Origin: Mycolicibacterium diernhoferi
Lineage (GTDB): Bacteria > Actinomycetota > Actinomycetes > Mycobacteriales > Mycobacteriaceae
Assembly (NCBI RefSeq): GCF_019456655.1
Contig: NZ_CP080332.1
Coordinates: forward strand, 4,588,001 to 4,652,000
Direction: 5' to 3'
Length of the DNA: 64,000 nucleotides
The notes under the pieces: generated by a model
Told to the model about the DNA's origin: nothing
Seen by the model: the letters and a program-made list of their open reading frames with translations, nothing else
Database searches by the model: none
Made by a program: the position numbers and the translations under genes
In this document: piece after piece, positions 20,321 to 29,883 of the stretch
How the letters are laid out: each line of letters begins with the position of its first letter
Position numbering within the stretch: the stretch's first letter is position 1

Positions 20321-20965
20321 GCCCAGGATCTGACCACCACCGCACGGATCCGGGATGCCGCCATCCGGCAGTTCGGGGAGCACGGGTTCGGCACCAGCGT
20401 GCGCGCGATCGCCGCCAGGGCCGGTGTCAGCGCCGGGTTGGTCATCCACCACTTCGGCTCCAAGGACGCGCTGCGCAAGGCGTGTGACGACTACATCGCC
20501 GAGCAGATCCACGGCGCGAAGGCGGAGACCATCCAGTCCTCCGACCCCGGCACCTGGCTGGCCCAGGTGGCCGAGATCGACGAGTACGCACCGATGATGG
20601 CCTACCTGGTGCGCAGCATGCAGGCCGGCGGCGACCTCGCCAAGTCCTTCTGGACCAAGATGTTGGAGAACACCGAGGACTTCCTCGAGGTGGGGGTGCG
20701 GGCCGGCACCATCAAACCGAGCCGGGACCCCAAGGCACGCGCGAGATTTCTCGGAATCCTCAGTGGCGGCGGGTTTCTGCTCTACCTCCAACTGCACGAC
20801 AACCCCTCCGATGTGCGCGCCGTGCTGCGTGACTACGCCGAGGACATGATGCTGCCGGCCCTGGAGCTCTACACCGACGGCCTGATGACCGATTCCACCA
20901 TGTACGACGCGTTCCGGGCCGACCACGACCGGACCCACCCACCCGACGGAGGAGCACGCCGATGA
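20312..20965 (+). CDS. TetR-family regulator of the adjacent ABC exporter
   Basis: 217-residue regulator (Rv1219c type). The N-terminal helix-turn-helix is clear ([40 protein letters not shown]) and the C-terminal ligand domain follows (about 60-215). I chose the ATG at 20312; a TTG at 20306 is two codons earlier. Its start lies inside the second operator copy, suggesting autorepression. The stop overlaps the next gene (ATGA), so regulator, ATPase and permease form one operon. The homologous regulator in M. tuberculosis represses this exporter. Confidence 0.93.
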   Translation: MRSAQDLTTTARIRDAAIRQFGEHGFGTSVRAIAARAGVSAGLVIHHFGSKDALRKACDDYIAEQIHGAKAETIQSSDPGTWLAQVAEIDEYAPMMAYLVRSMQAGGDLAKSFWTKMLENTEDFLEVGVRAGTIKPSRDPKARARFLGILSGGGFLLYLQLHDNPSDVRAVLRDYAEDMMLPALELYTDGLMTDSTMYDAFRADHDRTHPPDGGARR

Positions 20966-21861
20966 CGCACGCATCCGCACCTGCAGTCGAAATCAGAGAC
21001 CTGACAAAGAAGTTCGGCCGCCACAAAGCACTGGACGGACTCGACCTGACCGTCTCCCCCGGCGATGTCACCGGGTTCCTCGGCCCCAACGGCGCCGGGA
21101 AGTCGACCACCATCCGGGTGCTGCTCGGCCTGCTGCGCGCGGACAGCGGCACCGTACGTCTGCTCGGCGGCGACCCGTGGCGGGACGCCGTGGCACTGCA
21201 TCGCCGGATCGCCTACGTGCCCGGCGATGTCACCCTGTGGCCCAATCTGACCGGCGCGCAGGCCATGGACTTCCTGGCCCGGCTGCGCGGCGGAGCCGAT
21301 ACCCGGCGCCGCGACGAGTTGATCGAACGTTTCGAACTGGACCCGCACAAGTCGGCCCGCACCTATTCGAAGGGCAACCGGCAGAAGGTCGCCATCATCG
21401 CCGCCTTCAGCACCGATGCCGAACTGTACATTCTCGACGAACCCACATCCGGGCTGGACCCGTTGATGGACAAAGTCTTTCAGCAATGTGTCGCGGACGC
21501 GGCGGCGCGCGGAGCCGCGGTCCTGCTGTCCAGCCACATCCTCGCCGAGGTCGAAAAACTCTGCGACAACGTCACCATCATCCGGGCCGGGCGAACGGTC
21601 CGCTCGGGCGCGCTGGCCGAACTGCGGGACCTGATGCGCACCACGGTCACCGTCCGCACCCGCGGCGACGGGACGGCGCTGCGGCGGCTGCCCTACATCC
21701 ACGATTTCAGCGAACGGGACGGGCAGCTGAGCTTCTCGGTGGGCCGCGCCGACCTCGATGGCGCCATGGACCGGCTGGCCGCCCTCGGCATCGACGAGCT
21801 GTCGGTGGCCCCGGCCTCTCTGGAGGACCTGTTCCTGCGTGAGTACCGGGCGGTGAGCTGA
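20962..21861 (+). CDS. ABC exporter ATPase (tetronasin-type)
   Basis: 299-residue ATPase (Rv1218c type). Walker [11 protein letters not shown]-loop near [14 protein letters not shown], signature [16 protein letters not shown], Walker [13 protein letters not shown] and H-loop [14 protein letters not shown] are present. The C-terminus has the small domain typical of drug exporters ([19 protein letters not shown]). Its start overlaps the TetR stop, and its stop overlaps the permease start (TGATG). It should drive efflux of hydrophobic drugs; the M. tuberculosis homologue has been linked to efflux of several inhibitor classes. Confidence 0.95.
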   Translation: MTHASAPAVEIRDLTKKFGRHKALDGLDLTVSPGDVTGFLGPNGAGKSTTIRVLLGLLRADSGTVRLLGGDPWRDAVALHRRIAYVPGDVTLWPNLTGAQAMDFLARLRGGADTRRRDELIERFELDPHKSARTYSKGNRQKVAIIAAFSTDAELYILDEPTSGLDPLMDKVFQQCVADAAARGAAVLLSSHILAEVEKLCDNVTIIRAGRTVRSGALAELRDLMRTTVTVRTRGDGTALRRLPYIHDFSERDGQLSFSVGRADLDGAMDRLAALGIDELSVAPASLEDLFLREYRAVS

Positions 21862-23462
21862 TGACGGTCACCGCCCACAGGGCGCCGGCGACCGAGTCAC
21901 CGATCACCGGCGCCGCGCCCCTGTTGCGATTGGCGTTGCGCCGGGACAGGATTCGGCTCACGGTGTGGATCGCGCTGCTCACCCTGCTGATGGCCTACAC
22001 CCCCGGCGCGCTGCGAATGGCGTACCCGGGCGAGGAACAGCGCCAGGCCCGGGTCAGCCTGATGCAGACCCCGGCCGGAACCATCATGGGCGGGCCGATG
22101 TTCGGGTACAACGAGACGGCGCCGGGCGCCATGCTCGCCAATGAGCTGATGCTCACCATGATCGTCGCCGCCTCGATCCTGGCCATCCTCACCGTCATCC
22201 GGCACACCCGTCGCGACGAGGAGAGCGGCGCCGCCGAACTGGTGCTGTCCTCGGTGGTCGGCCGCCACGCGCGCACCGCCGCAGCGCTGATGCTCGTCGC
22301 GGCCGTCAACCTCGTCCTCACCGTCACGATGACGGTCACGGTGGCCGCCGCCGGGTTCGATCTCGCCGACAGCGCCGCCATGATTCTCGGGATCACCTGG
22401 GTGGCAATGCTGTTCGGCGCAGTCGCCGCCGTCACCGCCCAGCTGTGGCGACAGGCCCGCACCGCCACCGGCGCGGCGATGGGCGCCCTGGCGTCGGCCG
22501 CCCTGGTCCGCGGTGTCGGCGATGTCATCGACCCGGCCGGCAGCGCCTTGAGCTGGTGCTCCCCCATCGCCTGGGCACAGCAGATGCGGGCGTTCGTCGA
22601 CCTGCGCTGGTGGCCGCTGGCTCTGCTGATCGGCGTGACCGCCGCCCTGATCGTGACCGCCGCGGTCCTGGAAGGACGCCGCCAGTATGACGCCGGCATC
22701 ATCAGAACCACCGGCGAACGGCCCGGCGCCCATCCGATCCCGAATGTGTTCGTCCTGCATCTCACTCTGGCGCGCGGTCAGTTGATCGGTTGGGGCATCG
22801 GCCTGTTCCTGGCCGGACTGGCGTTCGGGTCGATGACGAACTCCCTGCTGGATGCGGCGCGCGACAACGAACTACTGGCGCGGATGCTGACGGTCTCGGG
22901 CACCGACGGGGTGTACACCACCATGACCCAGTTCCTGGCCGCGACGGTCGGCGGTTACGTGGTCTCGGCCGTGCTGCGCACCTACGCCGACGAGGAGTCC
23001 GGGCTGTCCGAACCCGTGCTGGCCGCCGCGGTGTCACGCTGGCAGTGGCTGCTGACCTCGGTGGCCGCCGCACTGACCGGGGCGAGCGCACTGCTGTTGT
23101 GCGCCGGGTTGGGCAATGGGTTGGGCGCCGGGCTGACCGTCGGCGAGCCGGGCACCGTCGCGCGGCTGACACTGGCCGGGCTCGCCAACATCGCGGCCAT
23201 GGCGGTGATGGCGGCGATCGCGGCGTTGGCCGTCGCGCTGCGCCGGCCCTGGATCGGCTGGCTGGCGGTCACCTTCGTGGTGGCCTCGCTGTACCTCGGC
23301 CCGCTGCTGCGGCTGCCGCAGTGGCTGCTGGACGCCTCCCCGGTCGGACAGACCACCGCGCCAACCGATTTCCCCCTCACCACGATGGCCGCCATGGTCC
23401 TCATCGCCGCCGGACTGTGCCTGGTCGCCGGGCAGATCTACCGAAACCGAGACGCGGTATAG
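21861..23462 (+). CDS. ABC exporter permease (tetronasin-type)
   Basis: 533-residue membrane protein (Rv1217c type) with roughly twelve hydrophobic segments, such as LTVWIALLTLLMAYTPGAL at the N-terminus and WLAVTFVVASLYLGPLL near the C-terminus. Two halves are each built of about six segments, so it may contain a complete membrane channel for the ATPase dimer. The motif AMLANELMLTMIVAASILAI and loops rich in ExxxAAELVLSS are typical of the family. Start ATG at 21861 shares its A with the previous stop. Confidence 0.93.
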   Translation: MTVTAHRAPATESPITGAAPLLRLALRRDRIRLTVWIALLTLLMAYTPGALRMAYPGEEQRQARVSLMQTPAGTIMGGPMFGYNETAPGAMLANELMLTMIVAASILAILTVIRHTRRDEESGAAELVLSSVVGRHARTAAALMLVAAVNLVLTVTMTVTVAAAGFDLADSAAMILGITWVAMLFGAVAAVTAQLWRQARTATGAAMGALASAALVRGVGDVIDPAGSALSWCSPIAWAQQMRAFVDLRWWPLALLIGVTAALIVTAAVLEGRRQYDAGIIRTTGERPGAHPIPNVFVLHLTLARGQLIGWGIGLFLAGLAFGSMTNSLLDAARDNELLARMLTVSGTDGVYTTMTQFLAATVGGYVVSAVLRTYADEESGLSEPVLAAAVSRWQWLLTSVAAALTGASALLLCAGLGNGLGAGLTVGEPGTVARLTLAGLANIAAMAVMAAIAALAVALRRPWIGWLAVTFVVASLYLGPLLRLPQWLLDASPVGQTTAPTDFPLTTMAAMVLIAAGLCLVAGQIYRNRDAV

Positions 23463-23474
23463 GAGGCGGCGACC

Positions 23475-24149
23475 GTGAAGCTTGCCGTGCAGTTCATCGC
23501 GTCGACACTGGTTGGCCTGGCGTTCTTCGCCGCGGTCCTGTTCGTGCCGGCCGGCACCCTGGACTACTGGCAGGGCTGGGCGTTCCTGCTCGTGTTCATG
23601 GTCACCACGCTGGCACCGAGTGCCTACCTGGCGGTCACCGACCCCGCCACGTTGGCCCGCCGCATGCGTGCCGGCCCGACGGCCGAAACCCGTCCGGCCC
23701 AACGCATCGCCGCGGCCGGATTCACCGTCGCGGTGACCGTATGCCTGATCGTCAGCGTGCTCGATCACCGGTTCGGCTGGTCGTCGGTGCCGACGGCGGG
23801 CGCCATCACCGGGTTGGTGCTGGTGGCGGTCGGGCTGAGCGTGGCCCAGTGGGTGATCTTCCAGAACCGCTATGCCGCAGCCAACATCACCGTGGATGCC
23901 GAGCAGACGCTGGTGTCGACCGGTCTGTACGCCGTGGTGCGGCACCCGATGTACACCGCCGTGACGGTGATGATGGTCGGCACACCGCCGGCACTGGGGT
24001 CACTGTGGGGCCTGCTCGTCCTCGTCCCCATGCTGGCCGTGCTGGTCGTCAGAATCCTCGACGAGGAGGCGATGCTCACCGAACAGTTGCCCGGCTACCG
24101 CGAATACTGCGGGCAGGTGCGCTACCGGCTGTTACCGCACGTCTGGTGA
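23475..24149 (+). CDS. Isoprenylcysteine carboxyl methyltransferase-family membrane protein
   Basis: 224-residue protein of the ICMT/PEMT-like group (Rv1216c type). The start is a GTG at 23475 with AGGAGG ahead of it. Five or so membrane segments are followed by the conserved C-terminal region: TLVSTGLYAVVRHPMYTA, then DEEAMLTEQLPGYREYCGQV, the SAM-binding and catalytic part. The substrate is unknown, since bacteria lack prenylated CaaX proteins; a lipid or small amine is possible. It follows the exporter permease by 12 bp and is probably part of the operon. Confidence 0.88.
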   Translation: MKLAVQFIASTLVGLAFFAAVLFVPAGTLDYWQGWAFLLVFMVTTLAPSAYLAVTDPATLARRMRAGPTAETRPAQRIAAAGFTVAVTVCLIVSVLDHRFGWSSVPTAGAITGLVLVAVGLSVAQWVIFQNRYAAANITVDAEQTLVSTGLYAVVRHPMYTAVTVMMVGTPPALGSLWGLLVLVPMLAVLVVRILDEEAMLTEQLPGYREYCGQVRYRLLPHVW

Positions 24150-24163
24150 ATTCTTCGGCCGGA

Positions 24164-24169
24164 TAGGCT
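24164..24169 (+). promoter_or_regulatory. Leaderless -10 for the small CxxC protein gene
   Basis: TAGGCT at 24164-24169, six bases, then ATG at 24176. Confidence 0.45.
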
Positions 24170-24175
24170 TCGCTC

Positions 24176-24364
24176 ATGACCGCAAGACCGTGCCCGGGTG
24201 GCGGGAAGAACTGGACGGTCGACATCGCCGGCAAGCCGATCTGCCCGCGGTGCCGACGCACGATCGCCACCGTCGCCGGCAAGGGGCGCACCCCCCGTAA
24301 CACGCCGGTGGTCCCGCCGCACGACCGCCCGACCGGTAAGAGCAACCCGCGCCGAAGCTCCTAG
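24176..24364 (+). CDS. Small basic protein with CPRC motif
   Basis: 62-residue protein of unknown function. It has a single CPRC pair (residues about 23-26, KPICPRCRRTIAT) plus Cys6, which could hold a metal, and a Lys/Arg-rich C-terminus (TGKSNPRRSS). Reality is supported by strong third-position GC throughout and by a leaderless -10 placed exactly seven bases before the ATG. It is not homologous to anything I recognise by name. It may be a nucleic acid-associated small protein, but that is only suggested by charge. Confidence 0.6.
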   Translation: MTARPCPGGGKNWTVDIAGKPICPRCRRTIATVAGKGRTPRNTPVVPPHDRPTGKSNPRRSS

Positions 24365-24382
24365 GTCCGCGCCACCGGATCG

Positions 24383-24388
24383 CATACT
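24383..24388 (+). promoter_or_regulatory. Leaderless-type -10 for the DUF4126 gene
   Basis: CATACT at 24383-24388, six bases, then ATG at 24395. The first base departs from the TAnnnT consensus. Confidence 0.35.
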
Positions 24389-24394
24389 GACCCC

Positions 24395-24982
24395 ATGGAA
24401 CTGCTCACCGGGTTCGGGCTGGCGACCGCGGCGGGACTCAACGCCTACATCCCGCTGCTGGCCCTGGGGCTGCTGTCCCGGTTCACCGATCTGGTCACGT
24501 TGCCCGCCGGCTGGTCCTGGCTGGAGAACGGCTGGGTGATGCTGATCGTGGCGGTCCTGCTGGTGGTCGAGATCGTCGCGGACAAGATCCCCGCGCTGGA
24601 CTCGGTGAACGACGCGGTGCAGACCTTCGCGCGCCCGACCGCCGGGGGCATCGTCTTCGGGTCCGGCACCGCCGCCGAGACCGCGGCCGTCACCGATCCC
24701 GGGGCCTTCGCCTCGTCGGGACAGTGGATCGGGGTCGTCCTCGGCATCGTCACCGCGCTCGTCGTGTCGCTGACGAAATCCGCGGTCCGCCCGGTCGCCA
24801 ACCTCGGCTCCGCGGGTATGGCCGCGCCGGTGCTGAGCACCGCCGAGGACGTCACCAGCGTCGGGCTGGTGTTCGTCTCGCTGCTGCTACCGCTGCTGGT
24901 GCTGGTCGCGCTGGCACTGGTCGCGTTCGCGGTGTTCCAGGTGTGGCGCCGGCGACGGCGCAAACCGACCGCGACCGGTTAG
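24395..24982 (+). CDS. DUF4126 membrane protein
   Basis: 195-residue integral membrane protein. The N-terminal [20 protein letters not shown] and a following [19 protein letters not shown], then [20 protein letters not shown], are typical of DUF4126. There are about four or five membrane segments and a basic C-terminal tail ([13 protein letters not shown]). Function unknown. It is convergent with glgC and overlaps its end by 4 bp around the shared stop TTAG/CTAA. Confidence 0.88.
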   Translation: MELLTGFGLATAAGLNAYIPLLALGLLSRFTDLVTLPAGWSWLENGWVMLIVAVLLVVEIVADKIPALDSVNDAVQTFARPTAGGIVFGSGTAAETAAVTDPGAFASSGQWIGVVLGIVTALVVSLTKSAVRPVANLGSAGMAAPVLSTAEDVTSVGLVFVSLLLPLLVLVALALVAFAVFQVWRRRRRKPTATG

Positions 24983-26193
24983 ATCCACACGCCCTTACCG
25001 ACGGCGACCACACCGCCGGAGCTGATGGAGAACCGCTCGCGGTCCTTCTCCAGATCCACCCCGACCATCTCGCCGGGGCCGACGACCACGTTCTTGTCCA
25101 GGATCGCCCGGCGCACCACCGCGCCGCGTCCGATCCGCACACCCGGCATCAGGACGCTGCCCTCCACGATGGCGCCGTCCTCGATCGCGACGTTGGACGA
25201 CAGCACCGAATTGCGCACCGAGGCAGCCGAGATGATGCTGCCGGCACCCACCACGGACTCCTGCGCGGGTCCGCCGTTGACGAACTTGGCCGGCGCCAGG
25301 TTCTCCGCACCGCCGCGGATCGGCCAGCGCTTGTTGTACAGGTTGAACACCGGATGCACCGAGACCAGATCCATGTGCGCGTCGTAGAACGCGTCCAGCG
25401 TCCCGACGTCACGCCAGTACCCGTGGTCGCGTTCGGTGGCGCCGGGGACCTCGTTGTCATCGAAGTCGTAGACGCCGGCCATCCCGTCGGCGACCAGCCG
25501 CGGAATGATGTCCCCGCCCATGTCGTGATCGGAGTGGTCCTCGTCGGCGTCGGCCTTGATGGCGTCGATGAGCACCTTGGTGGTGAAGATGTAGTTGCCC
25601 ATCGAGGCGAAGGTCTGTTCCGGGTCGTCCGGGGTGCCGGGCGGGTCGGCGGGCTTCTCCACCCAGCCCCGGATCCGGCCGGACTCGTCGGCGTCGATGC
25701 AGCCGAACGCCGAGGCCTCCGAACGCGGCACCCGGATGCCGGCCACCGTCGCGCCGGCCCCGCTCTCGATGTGGTGCTGCAGCATTTGTTCGGGGTCCAT
25801 CCGGTACACGTGGTCGGCACCGAAGATGACGATGTAGTCCGGGTCCTCGTCGTAGATCAGGTTCATCGACTGGTAGATCGCGTCGGCCGAACCGGTGTAC
25901 CAGCGAGGGCCGAGCCGCTGCTGCGCGGGCACCGGGGTGATGTACTCACCGGCGAGCCCGGACAACCGCCAGTTCTGCGAGATGTGCCGATCCAGCGAAT
26001 GCGATTTGTATTGCGTCAGAACGCAGATGCGCAGGAACCGGGCATTCACGAGGTTCGACAGCACGAAGTCGATCAACCGGTAGCCACCGCCGAACGGCAC
26101 CGCCGGCTTCGCCCGGTCTGCCGTGAGTGGGTAAAGCCGTTTACCCTCCCCTCCAGCCAGGACGATGCCCAGCACATGTGGCGCTTCCCTCAT
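24979..26193 (-). CDS. glgC: Glucose-1-phosphate adenylyltransferase GlgC
   Basis: 404-residue ADP-glucose pyrophosphorylase, the same length as the M. tuberculosis enzyme (Rv1213). Visible are the nucleotide-binding motif [17 protein letters not shown], the phosphate-binding [39 protein letters not shown] and a left-handed beta-helix C-terminus with repeats such as [15 protein letters not shown] and [15 protein letters not shown]. It makes ADP-glucose for alpha-glucan synthesis and supplies the divergent glgM product. The start at 26193 lies seven bases from a TAGGTT -10, so it is leaderless. Confidence 0.97.
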   Translation of the reverse strand: MREAPHVLGIVLAGGEGKRLYPLTADRAKPAVPFGGGYRLIDFVLSNLVNARFLRICVLTQYKSHSLDRHISQNWRLSGLAGEYITPVPAQQRLGPRWYTGSADAIYQSMNLIYDEDPDYIVIFGADHVYRMDPEQMLQHHIESGAGATVAGIRVPRSEASAFGCIDADESGRIRGWVEKPADPPGTPDDPEQTFASMGNYIFTTKVLIDAIKADADEDHSDHDMGGDIIPRLVADGMAGVYDFDDNEVPGATERDHGYWRDVGTLDAFYDAHMDLVSVHPVFNLYNKRWPIRGGAENLAPAKFVNGGPAQESVVGAGSIISAASVRNSVLSSNVAIEDGAIVEGSVLMPGVRIGRGAVVRRAILDKNVVVGPGEMVGVDLEKDRERFSISSGGVVAVGKGVWI

Positions 26194-26199
26194 GCTGCC

Positions 26200-26205
26200 A
26201 ACCTA
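26200..26205 (-). promoter_or_regulatory. Leaderless -10 for glgC
   Basis: Minus-strand TAGGTT (26205-26200), six bases, then the ATG at 26193. Confidence 0.55.
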
Positions 26206-26344
26206 TCTGGCCTGCCGCAGTGCGGCTAGCCAAACTGCCGATCGAAGTCCCGCCGGTCGCGGTGTAAAAGCGCCGATCGACATGTCCGGGCGCTGATCAT
26301 GATTCGCGAACTGGATGGGAGGTGCGTTGCGAACGGCCGCCCGT

Positions 26345-26350
26345 TACCGT
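26345..26350 (+). promoter_or_regulatory. Leaderless -10 for glgM
   Basis: TACCGT at 26345-26350, six bases, then ATG at 26357. It faces away from glgC across a 163 bp gap. Confidence 0.5.
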
Positions 26351-26356
26351 GCTCAC

Positions 26357-27520
26357 ATGCGCGTGGCAATGATGTCCCGGGAGTATCCGCCCGAGGTGTA
26401 CGGCGGGGCAGGTGTGCACGTGACCGAGCTCGTCGCACAGCTGCGGCGGTTGTGCGAGGTCGACGTGCACTGCATGGGCGCGCCGCGGGACACCGCGATC
26501 GTCGCCGCACCCGACCCGGCACTGGCGGGCGCCAACCCGGCGCTGTCCACGCTGTCGGCGGACCTGGTGATGGCCAACGCGGCGGCGGGGGCGACGGTGG
26601 CGCATTCGCACACCTGGTACACCGGGATGGCAGGCCATCTGGCCGCGCTGCTACACGACATCCCGCACGTGCTGACCGCCCACTCGCTGGAACCGATGCG
26701 CCCCTGGAAGGCCGAGCAGCTCGGCGGCGGGTACCGGGTGTCGTCCTGGGTGGAACGCACCGCCGTGGAAGCGGCCGACGCGGTCATCGCGGTGAGCTCC
26801 GGTATGCGCAACGACGTGCTGGCCACCTACCCGGCCCTGGACCCCGCCCGGGTGCACGTGGTGCGCAACGGCATCGACACCGCGGTCTGGTATCCGGCGC
26901 CCCCGGAGTCGGAGGGTTCGGTGCTGGCCGAGCTCGGGGTCGACCCGAACCGGCCGATCGTGGCGTTCGTCGGGCGGATCACCCGGCAGAAGGGCGTCGC
27001 TCACCTGATCGCCGCGGCACACAAATTCGATCCCGAGATCCAACTGGTGCTCTGTGCCGGCGCCCCCGACACCCCGGAGATCGCGGCGGAGATCAGCGCC
27101 GCCGTGCAGGATCTGGCCGCGGCGCGCTCGGGCGTGTTCTGGGTGCGGGAGATGCTGCCGATCGGCAAGATCCGTGAAATTCTCTCGGCATCAGCAGTTT
27201 TCGTGTGCCCGTCGGTGTACGAGCCGCTGGGCATCGTGAATCTGGAGGCGATGGCCTGTTCGACGGCGGTGGTCGCCAGCGATGTCGGCGGCATCCCCGA
27301 GGTGGTGGCCGATCACGAGACCGGGCTGCTGGTGCACTACGACGCCACCGACACGGCCTGCTACGAGACCCGGCTCGCCGAGGCGGTCAACACCCTGGTG
27401 GCCGAGCCGGAGCGGGCCCGCCGCTACGGCGCGGCCGGGCGGCAGCGGTGCATCGAAGAGTTCTCCTGGGCACACATCGCCGAGGAGACGCTCCGGATCT
27501 ACAACCTGGTGACGCGCTAG
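26357..27520 (+). CDS. glgM: Alpha-maltose-1-phosphate synthase / glycogen synthase GlgM
   Basis: 387-residue GT4-family glycosyltransferase. The start is set at the ATG at 26357 (MRVAMMSREYPPEVYGGAGV), which matches the family N-terminus and has a leaderless -10; the frame opens upstream to 26315. Donor-site motifs are VAFVGRITRQKGVAHLI and the E-x7-E region PSVYEPLGIVNLEAMACSTA. In M. tuberculosis the equivalent Rv1212c uses ADP-glucose and glucose-1-phosphate to make maltose-1-phosphate for GlgE, feeding capsular alpha-glucan. It is divergent from glgC. Confidence 0.95.
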   Translation: MRVAMMSREYPPEVYGGAGVHVTELVAQLRRLCEVDVHCMGAPRDTAIVAAPDPALAGANPALSTLSADLVMANAAAGATVAHSHTWYTGMAGHLAALLHDIPHVLTAHSLEPMRPWKAEQLGGGYRVSSWVERTAVEAADAVIAVSSGMRNDVLATYPALDPARVHVVRNGIDTAVWYPAPPESEGSVLAELGVDPNRPIVAFVGRITRQKGVAHLIAAAHKFDPEIQLVLCAGAPDTPEIAAEISAAVQDLAAARSGVFWVREMLPIGKIREILSASAVFVCPSVYEPLGIVNLEAMACSTAVVASDVGGIPEVVADHETGLLVHYDATDTACYETRLAEAVNTLVAEPERARRYGAAGRQRCIEEFSWAHIAEETLRIYNLVTR

Positions 27521-27558
27521 CCGGATCTCCGGCTGGCGCGGCACCGTGGGTGCTGTGC

Positions 27559-27726
27559 CTAGCTGGTCACATTCTTGAGTTCTTCGCCGAGCGCGGCGGC
27601 CTCATCGGGGGTCAGCTCGACCACGAGCCGCCCACCCCCTTCCAGTGGTACCCGCATCACGATGCCGCGCCCCTCTTTGGTCGCTTCCAAAGGACCGTCA
27701 CCGGTCCGGGGCTTCATGGCCGCCAT
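27559..27726 (-). CDS. DUF3117 small conserved protein
   Basis: 55-residue protein, start ATG at 27726 with GGAGG about eight bases upstream. The frame is open to 27792 but without another ribosome binding site. It has the invariant actinobacterial DUF3117 sequence (MAAMKPRTGDGPLEATKEGR, then RLVVELTPDEAAALGEEL), nearly identical across mycobacteria (Rv1211 type). Its strong conservation and small size suggest a structural or regulatory role, but none is known. It is convergent with glgM and lies 164 bp downstream of the tagA stop on the same strand. Confidence 0.92.
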   Translation of the reverse strand: MAAMKPRTGDGPLEATKEGRGIVMRVPLEGGGRLVVELTPDEAAALGEELKNVTS

Positions 27727-27889
27727 CGTGTGCTCCCTCCGCTGAGCCGGCCCGCACTGGACGGACCCGATCAAGCCGGCATGTACCGGCACAGAATTGG
27801 TACTGAACTTCTCCTATTGTTCCCTATGGGAGCGCTGTGGTGTGAAAAGACCCGGCGAAAGGCCCCGACCGTGACCGGATCGACAGCGG

Positions 27890-28474
27890 TTACCCCCGTG
27901 CCGGGACCCAGCAGGAGGCCGTGTGGTCGTCGACCATTCCGGTCGCCTGCATCAACGCATACGCCGTCGTCGGCCCCACGAAACGGAACCCCCGGCGCTT
28001 GAGCTCCTTGGCCATGGCGGTGGATTCCGGCGTGACCGCGGGGACCGCGGACAGCTCCGCCGGCCGCGGCCGGGCCGGCGGAGCGAACGACCACAGCAAA
28101 TCCGACAGCTCGACATCCAGGTCGGCGATCGCGCGGGCGTTGTTGATCGTCGCCTCGATCTTGGCGCGGTTGCGCACGATCTCGGCGTCCTCCATCAGCC
28201 GGGCGACATCCCGGTCGGTGAAGCGGGCCACCTTCTCCACCTCGAAGCCCTCGAACGCGCGCCGGAACCCTTCCCGCTTGCGCAGAATGGTCAGCCAGGA
28301 CAACCCGCTCTGGAAGGCCTCCAGGCTGACCCGCTCGAACAGCGCCACGGTGCCACGCAGCGGCATGCCCCACTCGGTGTCGTGGTACTCCCGATAGAGC
28401 ATGCCGTTGGGGCTGGAATCGGTTGGCACCCAGCCGCATCGGATGCGGCCGTCGGGCGCGGCCGGATCGCTCAT
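27890..28474 (-). CDS. tagA: DNA-3-methyladenine glycosylase I
   Basis: 194-residue base-excision repair enzyme removing 3-methyladenine from DNA. The zinc-site residues of the family are present: Cys13 (IRCGWV), His31 (YHDTEWG), and near the C-terminus His184 and Cys188 (DDHTASCW). Other conserved parts are LFERVSLEAFQSGLSWLTIL and NRAKIEATINNARAI. The start overlaps the stop of the upstream DivIVA-like gene by 4 bp. Corresponds to Rv1210. Confidence 0.95.
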   Translation of the reverse strand: MSDPAAPDGRIRCGWVPTDSSPNGMLYREYHDTEWGMPLRGTVALFERVSLEAFQSGLSWLTILRKREGFRRAFEGFEVEKVARFTDRDVARLMEDAEIVRNRAKIEATINNARAIADLDVELSDLLWSFAPPARPRPAELSAVPAVTPESTAMAKELKRRGFRFVGPTTAYALMQATGMVDDHTASCWVPARG

Positions 28475-28824
28475 GATTCGTCCGACCGGGCGTGTGCGGG
28501 CGCGTGCTCGGCCGGCTGCTCGTCATCATCGAGCCCGTAGGCGGCCCGCAGCGCGGCCAACTCGCCACGCAACGAGTCGAGTTCGGCGCCGAGCCGGTCC
28601 AGCACCCAGTCCACCTCGCTGGTCTTGTACCCCCGCAGGGTCTGGGTGAACTTGAGCTCATCGACGTCGCTGCCGGTCACCCCGGAGGCGGGCAGCACCG
28701 TCGCCGTGGTGGCGTGGGGCAGCGGCGGCAGTCGCTCCCCACGGCCGAACAACACACTGCCCAGGGCAAACAACACGGCACCGACCAGGATCAGCACCAC
28801 CAGGTACAGCAATATCAACGTCAC
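28471..28824 (-). CDS. DivIVA-domain small membrane protein
   Basis: 117-residue protein (Rv1209 type). One N-terminal membrane segment (TLILLYLVVLILVGAVLFAL) is followed by a linker and a DivIVA-like motif: LRGYKTSEVDWVLDRLGAEL, then a coiled coil DSLRGELAALRAAYGL, ending in an acidic/His-rich tail. Membrane anchoring plus coiled coil suggests a role near the growing pole or septum, but this is inference. It overlaps tagA by 4 bp and lies 84 bp downstream of gpgS. Confidence 0.87.
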   Translation of the reverse strand: MTLILLYLVVLILVGAVLFALGSVLFGRGERLPPLPHATTATVLPASGVTGSDVDELKFTQTLRGYKTSEVDWVLDRLGAELDSLRGELAALRAAYGLDDDEQPAEHAPAHARSDES

Positions 28825-28908
28825 GCTCTCGATACTGCCCTACCGGTCGGACATCGGGATCAGCCAGACTCCGTGCTCGTCGGCACCGGAAGGGTCAGGC
28901 CGGCGACG

Positions 28909-29883
28909 CTATCGCGGCGGTCGCAACGTGTTCATCGGCGGTCGGTCGGCCAGCGACACCGACGAGGTGCGCGCGGTGTAGTCGTCGCCGTCGGCGAAGA
29001 ACTGGGTGAGACCGACACCGGAGTCCTCGATGCCGCACCGCGACAGCAGCGTGGCGATGACCTGCCGGCTCATCGAGGCCAGTTCGGTCAGCGGCCGGTT
29101 GCGGTGTTCGCGCACGCCCAGATTGACCTGGGCGATGCCGTCCAGGCCGTAGCGGTTGTAGGTGTCGACCAGCAGGCCGATCTCGACGCCGTAGGCGGGC
29201 GCGAACGGCACCGAGGTCAGCAGCTCCCGGGTGCCGGCGTACTCACCGCCGAGCGGCTGCATCACGCACGTCAGCTCGGGTCGCAGCGCGGCCAGCAGCG
29301 GCCTGGCGACCAGTTCGGTGACCCGTCCGCCGCCGCTCTTGTCCTCGCTCCCGCTCACCTTGAGCGGCCGCCGGTAGAACCCCTTGACCAGATGCACACC
29401 CTCGGTCGTCAACAGCGGCCCGAGCAGCTTGGGCACGAACATCGGGTCCGGGTCGATCAGGTCGGAGTCGACGAACACCACCAGGTCGCCGGTGGTGGCG
29501 GCGAGCGACCGCCACAGCACCTCACCCTTACCGGGGCGCGGTGCCAGCTCGGGCAGCGCCGTCTCGCGGCTGACCACCCGGGCGCCTGCCGCCAGGGCCC
29601 GGATCTCGGTGTCGTCGGTGGATCCGGAATCCAGCACGATCAGTTCGTCGACCAGTCCGCCGAGCAGCGGGGAGATGGTCTCCACCACCGAGCCGACGGT
29701 CTCCTCCTCGTTGAGCGCCGGGAGCACCACCGAGACGGTGCGGCCCGCTTTCGCGGCGATCAACTCCTCCACGGTCCAGGACGGACGACCGAAACTGTGG
29801 TCTGTCATCCAGCGGTGCCCTGTCACCGCGTCAGTGTCGTCGATCTCGGCCAGTTCTGGTGTCAGCTCCGATATCACCGTCAT
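28909..29883 (-). CDS. gpgS: Glucosyl-3-phosphoglycerate synthase GpgS
   Basis: 324-residue GT81-family, metal-dependent retaining glycosyltransferase (Rv1208 type). It transfers glucose from UDP-glucose to 3-phosphoglycerate, the first step in methylglucose lipopolysaccharide synthesis. The N-terminus MTVISELTPELAEIDDTDA leads to SVVLPALNEEETVGSVVE and LIVLDSGSTDDTEIRALA; the DxD-type motif is VVFVDSDLID, with EYAGTRELLTSVPFAPAYGV later. Its start overlaps the folP2 stop (ATGA), so they are co-translated. Confidence 0.95.
   Translation of the reverse strand: MTVISELTPELAEIDDTDAVTGHRWMTDHSFGRPSWTVEELIAAKAGRTVSVVLPALNEEETVGSVVETISPLLGGLVDELIVLDSGSTDDTEIRALAAGARVVSRETALPELAPRPGKGEVLWRSLAATTGDLVVFVDSDLIDPDPMFVPKLLGPLLTTEGVHLVKGFYRRPLKVSGSEDKSGGGRVTELVARPLLAALRPELTCVMQPLGGEYAGTRELLTSVPFAPAYGVEIGLLVDTYNRYGLDGIAQVNLGVREHRNRPLTELASMSRQVIATLLSRCGIEDSGVGLTQFFADGDDYTARTSSVSLADRPPMNTLRPPR

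Noticed and set aside
24979..24982. Overlap of the DUF4126 and glgC ends as a sequencing error
   Set aside because: A shared TTAG/CTAA stop at a convergent junction is common in compact genomes and both proteins have full family lengths.
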